Shown: positions 44,150 through 56,707 of the stretch, piece after piece
Numbering within the stretch: the first letter of the stretch is position 1
Layout of the letters: each line of letters opens with the position of its first letter
Source of the DNA: Ralstonia sp. ASV6
GTDB lineage: Bacteria > Pseudomonadota > Gammaproteobacteria > Burkholderiales > Burkholderiaceae
Reading direction: 5' to 3'
Assembly (NCBI RefSeq): GCF_016429285.1
Contig: NZ_JAELUI010000003.1
Coordinates: 1-64,000, forward strand
DNA length: 64,000 nucleotides
Program-made: the position numbers and the translations under genes
Notes under the pieces: model-generated
Seen by the model: only the letters and a program-made list of their open reading frames with translations
Told to the model about the DNA's origin: nothing
Databases searched by the model: none

Positions 44150-45067
44150 CTACTTTGCGGCCACCGCAAAGGTAATGCGGCGGTTACGCTGACGCCCCTC
44201 TGCGCTCGCGTTGTCCGCCACCGGCACGCTGGACCCTGCCCCCGCCGCGTGCAAGCGTTCCTGCGGCACACCTTGGCCCGTGAGGTACGCACGTACCGAC
44301 TCGGCACGTTCGAGCGACAGCTTCTGGTTGGCGTCCTCATTGCCCTGATTGTCGGTGTGGCCGGTGATCACGATTGTGCGGTCGTCATCCTTCAACAACC
44401 CGGCGATATCGTTCAGGCGGCTCTTGGCCTCTTCCGGCAGCGTCGAAGAGCCGGAAGCAAACTCGATGCGCTCATCAAGCAGGTTGTCCGATGCAGCAGC
44501 CGCGCCGACTGTGCTTGCATTGGCATCGGTGGTCAATGCCACGTCCGACTTCAACTGGCTGGCGATCCAACCCGGTGCGACGGCGCCAGTAGCAGCGCGC
44601 ACCGCCTCGCTCGGCGCCACACCGGTCAGTTTCATGCCCTCCGCGCTGGTCTGCAGATCAAAGCTGCCCAGTTGCTTCAGGCGAGCCAGCACGTCAACCG
44701 GGCGGGACTGCCACCACACGGCTGGCGCACCCGCAGCAACGGTCAGCTGATCGACCACGTTGTCCTTGCCCCACAGCACGCGTGCGGGCTTGAGCAGGCG
44801 CTCCTTCGTCGCCTCGTCGGGCACGGCACCGCTAAGGGTGATCTTTTGCGCGTTACCGGCAAGCCCGATGGCACCTGGCGCTGTGGTGTGCTCGCCCGCC
44901 GACGAACCTGTAGACAACGCTGCCGTTGCAGCACCACCGCCCGCCGACGCAGCGTCCTGGCCGCTGATGAATCGCACCGCATAGATGATCACGCCGATCA
45001 GCAAAACACCGACCACAGCGGCAACGACGGCAAGGGAAACGCGTTCTGACTGGTCTTCCGTGGACAT
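44150..45067 (-). CDS. OmpA-family peptidoglycan-binding protein with single N-terminal anchor
   Basis: A 305-residue protein. One membrane segment (LAVVAAVVGVLLIGVIIYAV, about residues 13-32) is followed by BON-like stretches (KITLSGAVPDEATKERLL, MKLTGVAPSEAVRAATG) and a C-terminal OmpA domain (IEFASGSSTLPEEAKSRL, TIVITGHTDNQGN, LSLERAESVRAYL, RQRNRRITF) that binds peptidoglycan. With no beta-barrel this is a periplasmic protein held in the inner membrane, as in MotB-like or T6SS-type OmpA proteins. Genes of either system are not adjacent. The start at 45067 removes five doubtful residues. Confidence 0.87.
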   Translation of the reverse strand: MSTEDQSERVSLAVVAAVVGVLLIGVIIYAVRFISGQDAASAGGGAATAALSTGSSAGEHTTAPGAIGLAGNAQKITLSGAVPDEATKERLLKPARVLWGKDNVVDQLTVAAGAPAVWWQSRPVDVLARLKQLGSFDLQTSAEGMKLTGVAPSEAVRAATGAVAPGWIASQLKSDVALTTDANASTVGAAAASDNLLDERIEFASGSSTLPEEAKSRLNDIAGLLKDDDRTIVITGHTDNQGNEDANQKLSLERAESVRAYLTGQGVPQERLHAAGAGSSVPVADNASAEGRQRNRRITFAVAAK

Positions 45068-45205
45068 GCGAAACACTCCCAAGTGGCGCCGCGCAGCCCA
45101 GAATGGGCCGGAGCGGATGACGAACCAGCAATCTGACAGATCAGGGATGACTTGTCGACCGCATCACCGTGTTCAACTGTCTGTTGGCAGTGCGGGAAAC
45201 CCAAA

Positions 45206-45242
45206 TAACAAAAAGCCCGTGGACACAAGGCACACGGGCTTC
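45206..45242 (-). terminator. Intrinsic terminator after ssb
   Basis: On the minus strand AGCCCGTG pairs with CACGGGCT around an 11-base loop, followed by TTTTTGTT, about 30 bp past the ssb stop. Confidence 0.8.
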
Positions 45243-45270
45243 AACCAACAAAAATTACACGAAGTAGGTT

Positions 45271-45837
45271 CTAGAACGGAATATCGTCGTCCATATCCTC
45301 AAAACCATTCGACGGCGCTTGCTGACGACGTGCACCGCCGCCCTGGCCACCACCTTGGCCGCCTTGGCCACCGCCTTCACCGCCGCGCGAATAGCCACCG
45401 CCGCCTTGCTGGCTGCGGCCACCACCGTAGCCGCCACCACCGCCGCCGCCTTCGCCGCCGCGTGAGTAACCGCCTCCACCGCCGCCCTGCCCGCCACCGC
45501 CTTCACCGCGGCCGCCGAGCATCTGCATTTGGTCTGCAACGATTTCGGTGCTGTATTGCTTCTGGCCGTCCTTCTCCCACTGACGGGTCTTGAGGCGGCC
45601 CTCGATGTAGACCGACGAACCCTTCTTCAGGTATTCACCGGCAATTTCGGCCAGGCGGCCGAAGAAGGCGATGCGGTGCCACTCGGTGGCTTCCTTCATT
45701 TCGCCGCTGGCCTTGTCCTTGTAGCGGTCGGTGGTCGCCACGCGAATGTTGGTGACGGCGTCGCCGCTGGGCATGTAACGCGTTTCTGGATCGGCGCCGA
45801 GATTGCCGACGATGATGACTTTGTTGACGGACGCCAT
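45271..45837 (-). CDS. ssb: Single-stranded DNA-binding protein
   Basis: A 188-residue SSB. The OB fold spans about residues 1-110 ([57 protein letters not shown]). The linker (about 115-172) is almost pure Gly with Arg, Gln, Ser and Tyr, and the acidic tip MDDDIPF binds partner proteins. SSB coats single-stranded DNA in replication, repair and recombination. It lies 46 bp after the MFS gene, which is divergent from uvrA; the uvrA-MFS-ssb set is conserved in Burkholderiales. No LexA box is evident. Confidence 0.97.
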   Translation of the reverse strand: MASVNKVIIVGNLGADPETRYMPSGDAVTNIRVATTDRYKDKASGEMKEATEWHRIAFFGRLAEIAGEYLKKGSSVYIEGRLKTRQWEKDGQKQYSTEIVADQMQMLGGRGEGGGGQGGGGGGYSRGGEGGGGGGGYGGGRSQQGGGGYSRGGEGGGQGGQGGGQGGGARRQQAPSNGFEDMDDDIPF

Positions 45838-45883
45838 GATGAGTTTCCGAAGGTAATTGAAGTGATGCCGCCGTAGGCCCGGG

Positions 45884-47068
45884 TTAGTGTCGGCGCAAAG
45901 CCGGCATCTGCATGGGGCTGGCAATTATAAGCCACGCAAGCGCGAGGCCAGCGCATGTCAGGAAAACAGCATGCTGCCCCGCGTGCAGCAAAATCCAGCC
46001 GCCGCCGGCACCGCCCGCAAACAGCCCCAATGCCTGCGTCGTGTTGTACACGCCCATGGCCGCGCCCTTGCGCACACCCGGTGCGTACTTCGACACCAGC
46101 GAAGGCTGCGATGCCTCCAGCACGTTGAAGCCAAGGAAGTACACCAGCAGCGCGATCGACAGCGCGGTCAGCGTCGGATGCACCTCGCCCAGCGCCAGTT
46201 GCGCCACCATGACGAGCGCCACGGCAGACAGCAGCACGATCTTCATCTTGCCGCGCTTTTCCGCAGCAATGATGGCCGGCACCATCAGCACGAACGACAC
46301 ACCCATCACCGGCAGGTAGATCTTCCAGTGCGAGTCGACTGGCAGGCCAGCGGCTTCCAGCATGTGCGGCAGCACGACGAACAACGCCGTCTGGGTGGCA
46401 TGCAGGGCGAACACACCAAAGTTCAGGCGCAGCAGTTCAGGGTTGTGCAGCACCTCGCGGAACGGCGCTTTGACGTGCTCGGGCGGACGCGGCGCATTGG
46501 GCACCACCCACAGCACCACGCCGATAGCGATGACGGCCAGCACGCCAATCGCCAGGAACATGCCCGGCATGCCCACCCAGCGGAAGATGATGGGCGCACT
46601 CACGATGGCCACGGCAAACGACACGCCGATGCTGCCGCCGATCATGGCCATGGCCTTGGTGCGGTGCTCTTCGCGCGTGAGGTCGGCCACGAAGGCGATC
46701 ACCGCAGAAGAAATCGCCCCCGCGCCCTGAATGGCTCGCCCAACGGCAATGCCCGCCACGCTGTGCGAGAACGCCGCCACCAAGCTGCCCACCGCAAAGA
46801 TCACCAGCCCCGTCACGATGACAGGCTTACGACCGAAGCGGTCCGACAGCCAGCCGTAGGGGATATAGAGCATCGCCTGCGTAAGGCCATAGACGCCAAT
46901 GGCGAAGGCGACGAGTTGGGTGTTGTTGCCGTCGGGTAGCGTCTTCGCGAACACAGCGAAGACCGGCATGATCATGAACAAACCCAGCATGCGCAGCGCA
47001 AAGATGCCGGCCAGCGAGGCCGCCGCGCGCAGCTCAAGGCCGGTCATGCGGCCGGAAGCGGAAGTCAT
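45884..47068 (-). CDS. Major facilitator superfamily transporter (YajR-like)
   Basis: A 394-residue MFS protein with 12 predicted helices. The family motif A is visible as [17 protein letters not shown] ([15 protein letters not shown] in frame), and the N terminus has [20 protein letters not shown], as in YajR and similar drug:H+ antiporters. The C-terminal YAM domain of E. coli YajR is absent. The substrate is unknown. The start [14 protein letters not shown] at 47068 is preferred; ATGs further up yield a Pro/Arg-rich extension without similarity. It is divergent from uvrA, with ssb 46 bp downstream. Confidence 0.9.
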   Translation of the reverse strand: MTSASGRMTGLELRAAASLAGIFALRMLGLFMIMPVFAVFAKTLPDGNNTQLVAFAIGVYGLTQAMLYIPYGWLSDRFGRKPVIVTGLVIFAVGSLVAAFSHSVAGIAVGRAIQGAGAISSAVIAFVADLTREEHRTKAMAMIGGSIGVSFAVAIVSAPIIFRWVGMPGMFLAIGVLAVIAIGVVLWVVPNAPRPPEHVKAPFREVLHNPELLRLNFGVFALHATQTALFVVLPHMLEAAGLPVDSHWKIYLPVMGVSFVLMVPAIIAAEKRGKMKIVLLSAVALVMVAQLALGEVHPTLTALSIALLVYFLGFNVLEASQPSLVSKYAPGVRKGAAMGVYNTTQALGLFAGGAGGGWILLHAGQHAVFLTCAGLALAWLIIASPMQMPALRRH

Positions 47069-47174
47069 GGATGGGGAGTCGGAAACAGGGTGCAGAAACC
47101 GCCGCAAAAAAGCGGCGGCAAGGACACTTGAACGATCTTTCGGACTGCCCCATCTGGGGCCGGGTACCCGCAAA

Positions 47175-47187
47175 ACCGAAGTTCGGT
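47175..47187. promoter_or_regulatory. Palindrome in the uvrA/MFS divergent region
   Basis: ACCGAA-G-TTCGGT, perfect 6-bp arms, adjoins TATATT (47187-47192), a possible -10 element for uvrA. Other short repeats occur nearby: CCGCCGC-A6-GCGGCGG (47099-47118) and CGGGTACCCG (47161-47170). It does not match the LexA site. Confidence 0.3.
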
Positions 47188-47271
47188 ATATTAGCAGGCT
47201 TACCCTTTTCCACCCCCTCCGCTGACTGCTGCACCCAATCTGGGCGGGTGGTCCTCAGCGCCAAGCCGCAC

Positions 47272-50136
<2,865 letters not shown>

Positions 50137-50160
50137 GGCGCGCAGGTAAGCCCAAGAAAA

Positions 50161-50184
50161 AAGCGCAGCTTCGGCTGCGCTTTG
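50161..50184 (+). terminator. Intrinsic terminator after uvrA
   Basis: AAGCGCAGC and GCTGCGCTT form a perfect 9-bp stem with a TTCG tetraloop, with A-rich DNA on the left and T-rich DNA on the right. It can also stop the convergent Na/Pi symporter transcript. Confidence 0.9.
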
Positions 50185-50203
50185 TCTTTGGCGAGGCGAT
50201 CGG

Positions 50204-51877
50204 CTAATGCCCGGCGGCCGCTTCCGGTTCGACTTCCTCAGCATCCTTCATGCGGCTGCGGTTCAGGGCCCCCGCGGCATCCAGCACCGGATACGCAGCC
50301 GCACAGAACAGCGAATTCAGACGCTTGAAGTCACTGATGATGTCCAGATGCAGCGAGCTGGTCTCGATGCTCTCGGCGGTCTGCTCCGACACGCGCGCCA
50401 GGTGGCTGCGCGCATAGCGCTTCTCCAGATCGCGGAAGTGCACCTTCTGCAGCATCAGCCGCTGGGCACTGGGCAAGTCGCCGATCAGGAATACCGACAT
50501 CGACAGCTTCAGGTTGGCGACCAGTTGCGTATGCATGTCTTCCAGCTCCAGCAAGCCGGCCTCGGAGAAGGTCAGCTTGTGCGCGATCTTCTTCTCGCGC
50601 ACATCCTGCAGCAGGCGGTCGATGATGTCACCGGCATGCTCCAGGTTGATGGTGACCGAGATGATGTCGGCCCATCGCTTGCCATCGCGCTCGTCCAGCG
50701 CCTCGTGGCTGAGCTGTGTGAGGTAGAACTTGACGCCTGTGTAGAGTGCGTCAACCTCGTTGTCGACGGCGCGTGTAGCCTGCAGCAGGCGCACGTCGTC
50801 AGTCTTGAGCACGCGCAGTGTGTTCTCCAGCATCTGCTCCACACGGTCGCCGATGCGCAGCACCTCGCGCGAGGCGTTGCCCAGCGCCAGCGTGGGCGTG
50901 GCCAGCGCAGACGGGTCGAGATAGCGCGGTGCGACCAGCTCATCCAGATGCCGCCCACCCGGCAGGACGCGCGTGCACAGGCGAGCCATCTGGTCGGTGA
51001 AGCCAATCAGCAGCGCAGCCAACGCCACGTTAAACAGCACATGAAACGCCACCACCACGTGCTGCAACGCCACGCCCGCATGCGGCGCCAACGCTGCCAG
51101 ATGCCCCAGGAACGGCAGCACCAACGCAGCACCCAACACGCGCGAGAGCAGGTTGCCCAGCGTGGCCCGGCGTGCTGCCTGGCTGGATGCAGGCGTGGTC
51201 GCCAATGCGGCGATGGCGCTGCCGATGTTGGCGCCCAGCACAATCGCAAAGGCCACCTTGACCGACACCGCCGCAGAGGTCGCCAGCGTGGCACAGAACA
51301 GCACCACCGCCAGGCTCGAGTAGCACAGCAGCGTGAGCACCGCGCCGATCAGCATGTTCAGGCCCGTATCGGCCGAGATGGAGCTGAGCAGCACGCGCAG
51401 CGCGTTGGCTTCGACCATCGGGCTGGCCGCCACCGCAATCAGCTCCAGTGCCAGCATGATCAGCCCCAGGCCGATCAGCACGCGCCCGAAGTGCCCGACC
51501 GGGCTGCCCTTGCGCGACAGATGCAGGATCACGCCAAAGAAGATCAGCAGCGGTGACAGCCACGACAGGTTGAGCGCAAACACCTGCGCCATCAGCGCCG
51601 TGCCCACGTTGGCACCCAGCAGGATCGCCAGTGCCGAAGACACGCCCATCAGCCCCTGCGCAACGAACGCTCCAACAATGGTGGCCGTTGCGTTACTGCT
51701 CTGCACCAGGCACGTCACCCCAATGCCCGCCAGCAGCGCAGAGAACCGGTTCGACACGCTGCGCGACAGCAACCGGCGCAAGTCCGCGCCATACAAGCGC
51801 AGCATGCCGACCTTGACGGTCTGCGTGCCCCAGACCAGCAGGGCCACGCCCGAGAGCAGCTTGAGCAGTGTGTACAT
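50204..51877 (-). CDS. Na+/Pi cotransporter with C-terminal PhoU-like domain
   Basis: A 557-residue membrane protein of the NptA/YjbB class. The N-terminal half has two inverted Na_Pi_cotrans repeats, with the diagnostic QSSNATATIVGAFVAQG and the matching TLLCYSSLAVVLF segment. The C-terminal third (from about residue 330) is soluble and helical, like PhoU (ALGNASREVLRIGDRVEQML, INLEHAGDIIDRLL), and probably regulates the pore. Such proteins move phosphate, often outward, coupled to Na+. It starts 15 bp after the LysE stop, so the two are likely one transcript. Confidence 0.9.
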   Translation of the reverse strand: MYTLLKLLSGVALLVWGTQTVKVGMLRLYGADLRRLLSRSVSNRFSALLAGIGVTCLVQSSNATATIVGAFVAQGLMGVSSALAILLGANVGTALMAQVFALNLSWLSPLLIFFGVILHLSRKGSPVGHFGRVLIGLGLIMLALELIAVAASPMVEANALRVLLSSISADTGLNMLIGAVLTLLCYSSLAVVLFCATLATSAAVSVKVAFAIVLGANIGSAIAALATTPASSQAARRATLGNLLSRVLGAALVLPFLGHLAALAPHAGVALQHVVVAFHVLFNVALAALLIGFTDQMARLCTRVLPGGRHLDELVAPRYLDPSALATPTLALGNASREVLRIGDRVEQMLENTLRVLKTDDVRLLQATRAVDNEVDALYTGVKFYLTQLSHEALDERDGKRWADIISVTINLEHAGDIIDRLLQDVREKKIAHKLTFSEAGLLELEDMHTQLVANLKLSMSVFLIGDLPSAQRLMLQKVHFRDLEKRYARSHLARVSEQTAESIETSSLHLDIISDFKRLNSLFCAAAYPVLDAAGALNRSRMKDAEEVEPEAAAGH

Positions 51878-51892
51878 CGGTTCCTGTTGCGC

Positions 51893-52513
51893 TTACTTGG
51901 TCAGCGCAACGCGCAGGCCCAGGCCGATGAAGATGCAACCGCTCACGCGATCCAGCCACAGCGATGCACGCGGCGTGCGGCGCATCCAGCCGCCCAGTGC
52001 AGCCGCGCACCAGCCATACAGACTGAACACAACGACGGTCTGCGCCATGAACACGCCGCCCAGCAACAGCATCTGCAGCGCGGCATGCCCGGCCTGCGCA
52101 TCAACAAACTGCGGCAGGAACACCACAAAGAACAGCGTCACCTTCGGGTTGAGCAGGTTGGCGAACACGCTCTGGCGGAACACCTGCCACAGATCCGGCG
52201 CTACCTGCAGGCCACCCTTGTTCAGGCCGACACTGCCTTTGCTGCGCAGCGCCTGCACGCCCAACCAGATCAGGTAGGCCGCGCCCAGCCAGCGGATCGC
52301 CTGAAACGCCAGGGGCGAAGACTGCAGCACCGCCGCCAGCCCGAGCGCCGCCAGCGTTGTGTGGAACAGGCAGCCCGAAGCAAACCCGGCCGCCGCCGCC
52401 AGCCCAGCCTTGCGCCCCTGGCTTGCGCCACGTGCGATCACTTGCAGGTTGTCCGGCCCCGGCATCACCGTGATGGCAATGGAGGTCAGCAGAAACAGCA
52501 GCACATGGGGCAT
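51893..52513 (-). CDS. LysE/RhtB-family amino-acid exporter
   Basis: A 206-residue membrane protein with about six helices and the LysE-family start: LLTSIAITVMPGPDNLQVI followed by GRKAGLAAAAGFASGCLFHT, plus NLLNPKVTLFFVVFLPQFV. Members export amino acids such as homoserine, threonine or cysteine; the substrate is not evident. The stop is 15 bp before the Na/Pi transporter start. Upstream 126 bp separate it from apt, including an AT-rich stretch that may be a promoter. Confidence 0.9.
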   Translation of the reverse strand: MPHVLLFLLTSIAITVMPGPDNLQVIARGASQGRKAGLAAAAGFASGCLFHTTLAALGLAAVLQSSPLAFQAIRWLGAAYLIWLGVQALRSKGSVGLNKGGLQVAPDLWQVFRQSVFANLLNPKVTLFFVVFLPQFVDAQAGHAALQMLLLGGVFMAQTVVVFSLYGWCAAALGGWMRRTPRASLWLDRVSGCIFIGLGLRVALTK

Positions 52514-52639
52514 CGGCGCCTCCTGGCAATGGAAGAAAAAACGGAAGCGACCATGCTACCGCGCACGGTCACAAAGTGTCATATTTTTGTCACATGAGCG
52601 TATGCCGTGGATGCATCGCTTCAGGGCCGTCCGGGTACG

Positions 52640-53248
52640 TCAATGGCCGTCGAAATGACAGACCGTGAACAGCGGCAGACCGCCCTCGATCAGCAGGCGC
52701 GAGCCGCCCAGTTCAGGCAGGTCGACAATCGCCGCGCCCTCCACCACCGTAGCGCCCAGGCGCTCCAGCAAGCGCTTGCCCGCCATCATGGTGCCGCCGG
52801 TGGCGATCAGGTCATCGATCAGCAAGACGCGATCGCCGGGCTTGCACGCGTCGGCGTGGATCTCCACCGTGGCGCTGCCGTATTCGAGCGAGTATTCCTC
52901 GGCCACCGTGGTGAACGGCAGCTTGCCCTTCTTGCGGATCGGCACAAAGCCCAGGTTCAGCTCGTACGCCACGATGGAACCCAGGATGAACCCGCGCGCA
53001 TCGATGCCCGCCACCAGATTCAACCCCTGCCCCATGTAGCGATGGATGAACACGTCCACCAGCACGCGCAAACTCTTCGGGTCCTGCAGCAGCGGCGTGA
53101 TATCGCGAAACATCACCCCCGGCTGCGGCCAGTCCGGCACGGTGCGGATGCGCTCGCGCAGATAGCGCGTCACGTCGCCCAGCTCGGTGGACGCAGGCAC
53201 GGACGACGGCGTCAGCAAAGCCGCCTGATGGTGAGGAACGTTGGTCAT
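52640..53248 (-). CDS. apt: Adenine phosphoribosyltransferase
   Basis: A 202-residue phosphoribosyltransferase for adenine salvage. [45 protein letters not shown] and the PRPP-binding [17 protein letters not shown] are all present. The N terminus is extended by about 25 residues relative to E. coli Apt; a later start (for example near the GTG in [16 protein letters not shown]) is possible, but ATG at 53248 is the first. Divergent from the PfpI-type gene. Confidence 0.95.
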   Translation of the reverse strand: MTNVPHHQAALLTPSSVPASTELGDVTRYLRERIRTVPDWPQPGVMFRDITPLLQDPKSLRVLVDVFIHRYMGQGLNLVAGIDARGFILGSIVAYELNLGFVPIRKKGKLPFTTVAEEYSLEYGSATVEIHADACKPGDRVLLIDDLIATGGTMMAGKRLLERLGATVVEGAAIVDLPELGGSRLLIEGGLPLFTVCHFDGH

Positions 53249-53358
53249 GACTGGAATGGGAAAAGACGATCAGCAATCGGCGTGTAGTAGCCGGCTACCA
53301 CCCACGGCAGGCGGCGCGTCACCACAATGGGCAGACCGCAACCATACAGGAGACAACC

Positions 53359-53937
53359 GTGGCGAAAAAGATTCTGATGCTGGTGGGCGACTATGTCGAA
53401 GACTACGAAGTGATGGTGCCCTTCCAGGCCCTGCAGATGGTCGGCCACACGGTGCATGCGGTCTGCCCCGACAAGCGCGCCGGCGACTCCGTTGCGACCG
53501 CGGTGCACGACTTCGAGGGGGCGCAGACGTACTCCGAAAAGCCCGGCCACCGTTTCACCCTCAACACCACCTTTGCCGAGGTTGACCCGGCGGCGTATGA
53601 CGCACTCGTCGTGCCCGGCGGCCGTGCGCCCGAATACCTGCGCCTGAACACCCGTGTGCTCGACATCGTGCGCCACTTCGCCCGCGCCGATAAACCCATC
53701 GCGGCCATCTGCCACGGGGCGCAGTTGCTGTCGGCGGCAGGCGTGCTGGAGGGCAAGGCGTGTTCGGCATATCCGGCGTGTGGTCCGGAAGTCACCGCAG
53801 CGGGCGGCACATTCCAGGATATCCCCGTCGATCAGGCCCACACCGACGGCAAGCTGGTAACCGCCCCCGCCTGGCCGGCGCATCCCGCGTGGCTGGCACA
53901 GTTTCTTGAAGTCCTGGGGACACGGGTTCTACACTGA
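53359..53937 (+). CDS. DJ-1/PfpI-family protein
   Basis: A 192-residue class I glutamine-amidotransferase-like protein. The nucleophile elbow [13 protein letters not shown] holds the Cys-His pair, with the acid probably Glu in [11 protein letters not shown], and [17 protein letters not shown] is typical of PfpI/YhbO-like proteins. The family includes glyoxalase III-like, chaperone and protease members, and the sequence does not decide between them. Translation starts at a GTG with AGGAGA at good spacing. The ribbon-helix-helix gene follows 54 bp later. Confidence 0.9.
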   Translation: MAKKILMLVGDYVEDYEVMVPFQALQMVGHTVHAVCPDKRAGDSVATAVHDFEGAQTYSEKPGHRFTLNTTFAEVDPAAYDALVVPGGRAPEYLRLNTRVLDIVRHFARADKPIAAICHGAQLLSAAGVLEGKACSAYPACGPEVTAAGGTFQDIPVDQAHTDGKLVTAPAWPAHPAWLAQFLEVLGTRVLH

Positions 53938-53991
53938 TCGGGCTGCCCGCCGGTTGCTCATCCGTGGGCGCCTTATTCGGGAGACCCGGCA

Positions 53992-54396
53992 ATGTGCGAA
54001 ATCTTCATCCGCGCCAATCCCCACTCGTACGACACCCTGGCCCGCTCGCTGCGCCTGCACGGCGTGGCGACCAGCGTGCGCCTGGAGTGCCTGTTCTGGG
54101 AGGTGCTGGAAGAAATTGGCCAGCGCGATGGCCTGACGGTCAGCCAGCTCATCAGCAAGCTGTATGACGAATTGCTGGAGCACCGGGGCGAAGTCGCCAA
54201 CTTCGCCTCGTTCCTGCGCGTCTGCTGCCTGCGGTATCTGATGCTGCAGCAGGGTGGGCGCATTCCGGCCGATACGCGCGTGTCAATCCGTTCGCTGGAT
54301 GCCGCTGCCGTGCTGGCGGGCCTGCCACCAAGCCTGGCTGACACCCCGCCGCCACGCCGCTCACGCGGGCCGCTGCTGGAGGCGCTCGCGAAGTAG
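53992..54396 (+). CDS. Ribbon-helix-helix domain protein
   Basis: A 134-residue protein. The N-terminal half (RSLRLHGVATSVRLECLFWE, then VLEEIGQRDGLTVSQLISKL) matches the RHH_4 fold, a strand followed by two helices used for DNA binding as a dimer. The C-terminal half is Pro/Arg-rich and probably disordered. Members are found across alpha- and betaproteobacteria and a target is not known. It lies 54 bp after the PfpI-type gene, and its stop is 10 bp from the end of the convergent antiporter gene. Confidence 0.82.
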   Translation: MCEIFIRANPHSYDTLARSLRLHGVATSVRLECLFWEVLEEIGQRDGLTVSQLISKLYDELLEHRGEVANFASFLRVCCLRYLMLQQGGRIPADTRVSIRSLDAAAVLAGLPPSLADTPPPRRSRGPLLEALAK

Positions 54397-54406
54397 CGCG
54401 CCAGAT

Positions 54407-56386
54407 TCAACGCGGCGAGAGCCGCTCCTCCGCCATCTGCAGCCCCTCGGGGGTGCCACGCAACACGACGATATCGCCAAGCTCCAGCACCGTATCCGGG
54501 TCCGGATCAAGCGCGCGGATACCCTGGCGCCGGATCGCCGTCACCGACGTCTTGAAGGTCTCCAGCCCCATCGTGCCGAGCTTGCGGCCGATGGCGGGTG
54601 AGCCCTTGGCCAGCGGCACCGAATGCAGGCGCACGGCGTCGCGCTCGAGCATGTCTTCTTCATCGTCCTGGCCGTGGAAGTAGCCGCGCAGCAGGCTGTA
54701 GCGCGCGTCGCGCATTTCCTGTGCCCGACGCACCACGCGGCGCAGCGGCACGCCCAGCAGCACCAGCGCGTGCGACGCCAGCATCAGGCTCCCTTCGATG
54801 ATCTCGGGCACAACCTCGGTGGCGCCGGCCTGCTGCAAGCGGTCGAGGTCGGCATCGTCAATCGTGCGCACGATCACGGGCAGGGTTGGCTCCAATGCCT
54901 GCACGTGGTGCAGTACCTTCAGCGCCGAGGCCGTATCCGCATAGGTGATGGCCACCGCCGCCGCGCGGTGAATACCCGCGGCCACCAGCGACTCACGCCG
55001 TGCCGCGTCGCCATAGACCACATGTTCGCCGGCCGCTGCGGCATCCCGCACGCGATCCGGGTCCAGGTCGAGCGCCATGTAGCCGATCCCTTCCTGCTCC
55101 ACCATGTGTGCCAGGTTCTGGCCACTGCGCCCGTAGCCGCAAATGATGACGTGGCGCTCGGTGGCAATGCTCTGCGCAGCGATCTTGGTCATCGCCAGCG
55201 ATTGCAGCAACCAATCCGTACGCGAGAACCGCATGGCGATCACATCGCTGTACTGGATCAGGAACGGCGCAATCAGCATCGACAGCAGCATCGCCGCCAG
55301 AATGGCCTGGCCGAGCACCGGGTCGATCAGGTGCATGCCGTCGATCTGGTTGAGCAGCACGAAGCCGAACTCGCCGGCCTGCGCCAGCCCCAGCGCCGTG
55401 CGGATCGCCGCACCACCGCCCGAGCCAAAGCCACGCGCAAGGAAAGCAATCAGTATGAACTTGAACAGCACCGGCCCGGTCACCAGCGCCAGCACCAGCG
55501 CCCAGTGCTCGACCACCACGCGCGGGTCCAGCAGCATGCCCACCGTCACAAAGAACAAGCCCAGCAGCACGTCGCGGAACGGCTTGATGTCTTCTTCCAC
55601 CTGCAGCTTGTACGGCGTTTCCGACACCAGCATGCCGGCCAGAAACGCACCCAGCGCCATCGACAACCCCAGCCGCTCGGTCAGCGCTGCCATGCCCAGC
55701 GTCACCAGCAGCAGGTTCAGCATGAACAGTTCCTGCGATCGGCGCGCCGCCACCAGGTGGAACCAGCGCGACAGCAGCTTCTGCCCCAGGAACAGGATCA
55801 GCACCAGCGCAACGGTGATCTTCACCGCCGCAATGGACAGCGCCAACACCAGATCGGTGGGGTTCTTGCCCAGCGACGGCACCACGATCAGCAGCAGCAC
55901 CACGGCCAGATCCTGGAACAGCAGCACGCTGATGATGTTGCGGCCGTGCTCGGTTTCAAGCTGCAGCCGCTCGGCCAGCATCTTCGAGACGATGGCCGTG
56001 GACGACATTGCCAGTGCGCCGCCCAGCGCCAAGCCCGCCTGCCACGACAGCGGGTACCAGCGCGATAGCAGCATGGTGATCGGCACCGTCAGCAGCATGG
56101 TCAGCGCCACCTGCGACGCGCCCAGCCCAAACACCTGACGCCGCATCGAGCGCAGCTTGGCGAGGTTGAACTCCAGCCCGATCGAGAACATCAGAAACAC
56201 CACGCCAAACTCGGCGAGGTAGCGCGTCTGCGCAGAATCGGACTCCAGCCCCGTCGCCTTCGGTCCGATCAGCACGCCCACCACCAGGTAGGCCAGCATT
56301 GGCGGCAACTGCAGCATGCGGAACAGCACCACGCCGATCACGGCGGCGGCCAACAACACGAGGGTGAGTTCCAGCGGCGAATGCAT
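54407..56386 (-). CDS. Kef-type K+:H+ antiporter (CPA2) with TrkA-N and TrkA-C domains
   Basis: A 659-residue membrane protein. The N-terminal 380 residues form a CPA2 antiporter of about 12 helices (GVLIGPKATGLESDSAQTR, ALAMSSTAIVSKML, GAFLAGMLVSETPYK). An RCK/TrkA-N domain follows with the Rossmann signature VIICGYGRSGQNLAHMV, then a TrkA-C domain (SVPLAKGSPAIGRKLGTMGL). This layout is the KefB/KefC/YbaL group, which releases K+ in exchange for protons under electrophile stress or nucleotide control. Closest in form to YbaL. The gene is divergent from kdsD. Confidence 0.92.
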   Translation of the reverse strand: MHSPLELTLVLLAAAVIGVVLFRMLQLPPMLAYLVVGVLIGPKATGLESDSAQTRYLAEFGVVFLMFSIGLEFNLAKLRSMRRQVFGLGASQVALTMLLTVPITMLLSRWYPLSWQAGLALGGALAMSSTAIVSKMLAERLQLETEHGRNIISVLLFQDLAVVLLLIVVPSLGKNPTDLVLALSIAAVKITVALVLILFLGQKLLSRWFHLVAARRSQELFMLNLLLVTLGMAALTERLGLSMALGAFLAGMLVSETPYKLQVEEDIKPFRDVLLGLFFVTVGMLLDPRVVVEHWALVLALVTGPVLFKFILIAFLARGFGSGGGAAIRTALGLAQAGEFGFVLLNQIDGMHLIDPVLGQAILAAMLLSMLIAPFLIQYSDVIAMRFSRTDWLLQSLAMTKIAAQSIATERHVIICGYGRSGQNLAHMVEQEGIGYMALDLDPDRVRDAAAAGEHVVYGDAARRESLVAAGIHRAAAVAITYADTASALKVLHHVQALEPTLPVIVRTIDDADLDRLQQAGATEVVPEIIEGSLMLASHALVLLGVPLRRVVRRAQEMRDARYSLLRGYFHGQDDEEDMLERDAVRLHSVPLAKGSPAIGRKLGTMGLETFKTSVTAIRRQGIRALDPDPDTVLELGDIVVLRGTPEGLQMAEERLSPR

Positions 56387-56707
56387 GCAGCGCGAAAAAA
56401 CAGGCGAAAGGGGTTGGACAGGGTGGACGATACCCGCGCATCAGGACGGTGCACACGGCAAACATGTCGCAGGCAGCACGCAGCGCGCTGCAAGACCGAT
56501 GCCAGGGTATAGACGAAGAACGCGATACGCGGGACGCCGTAGAGCAAAAAATGACGGCGTGGCGACGGGAAGAAAAGTGGTTTGAAAGCTGAATGCCGCG
56601 GCGCAGCAAACCGGAGCGCCCGCACGCTCCGCAACTCCCCGCAAGCCCAGGCCCAAAGCGCGGCAAGCGGCCGAGACCAGTGTCAATCGTTGTTATACTT
56701 CGCCGCC
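56387..56707. other. 321-bp divergent intergenic region, Kef-type gene / kdsD
   Basis: No gene was found. It must hold the promoters of both flanking genes. A TATACT element (56694-56699) lies just before the kdsD ATG, without a good -35. Nothing else stands out. Confidence 0.5.

Noticed and set aside
47069-47271. LexA (SOS) box upstream of uvrA
   Set aside because: No CTGT-N8-ACAG-like sequence was found; the palindromes present have other sequences.
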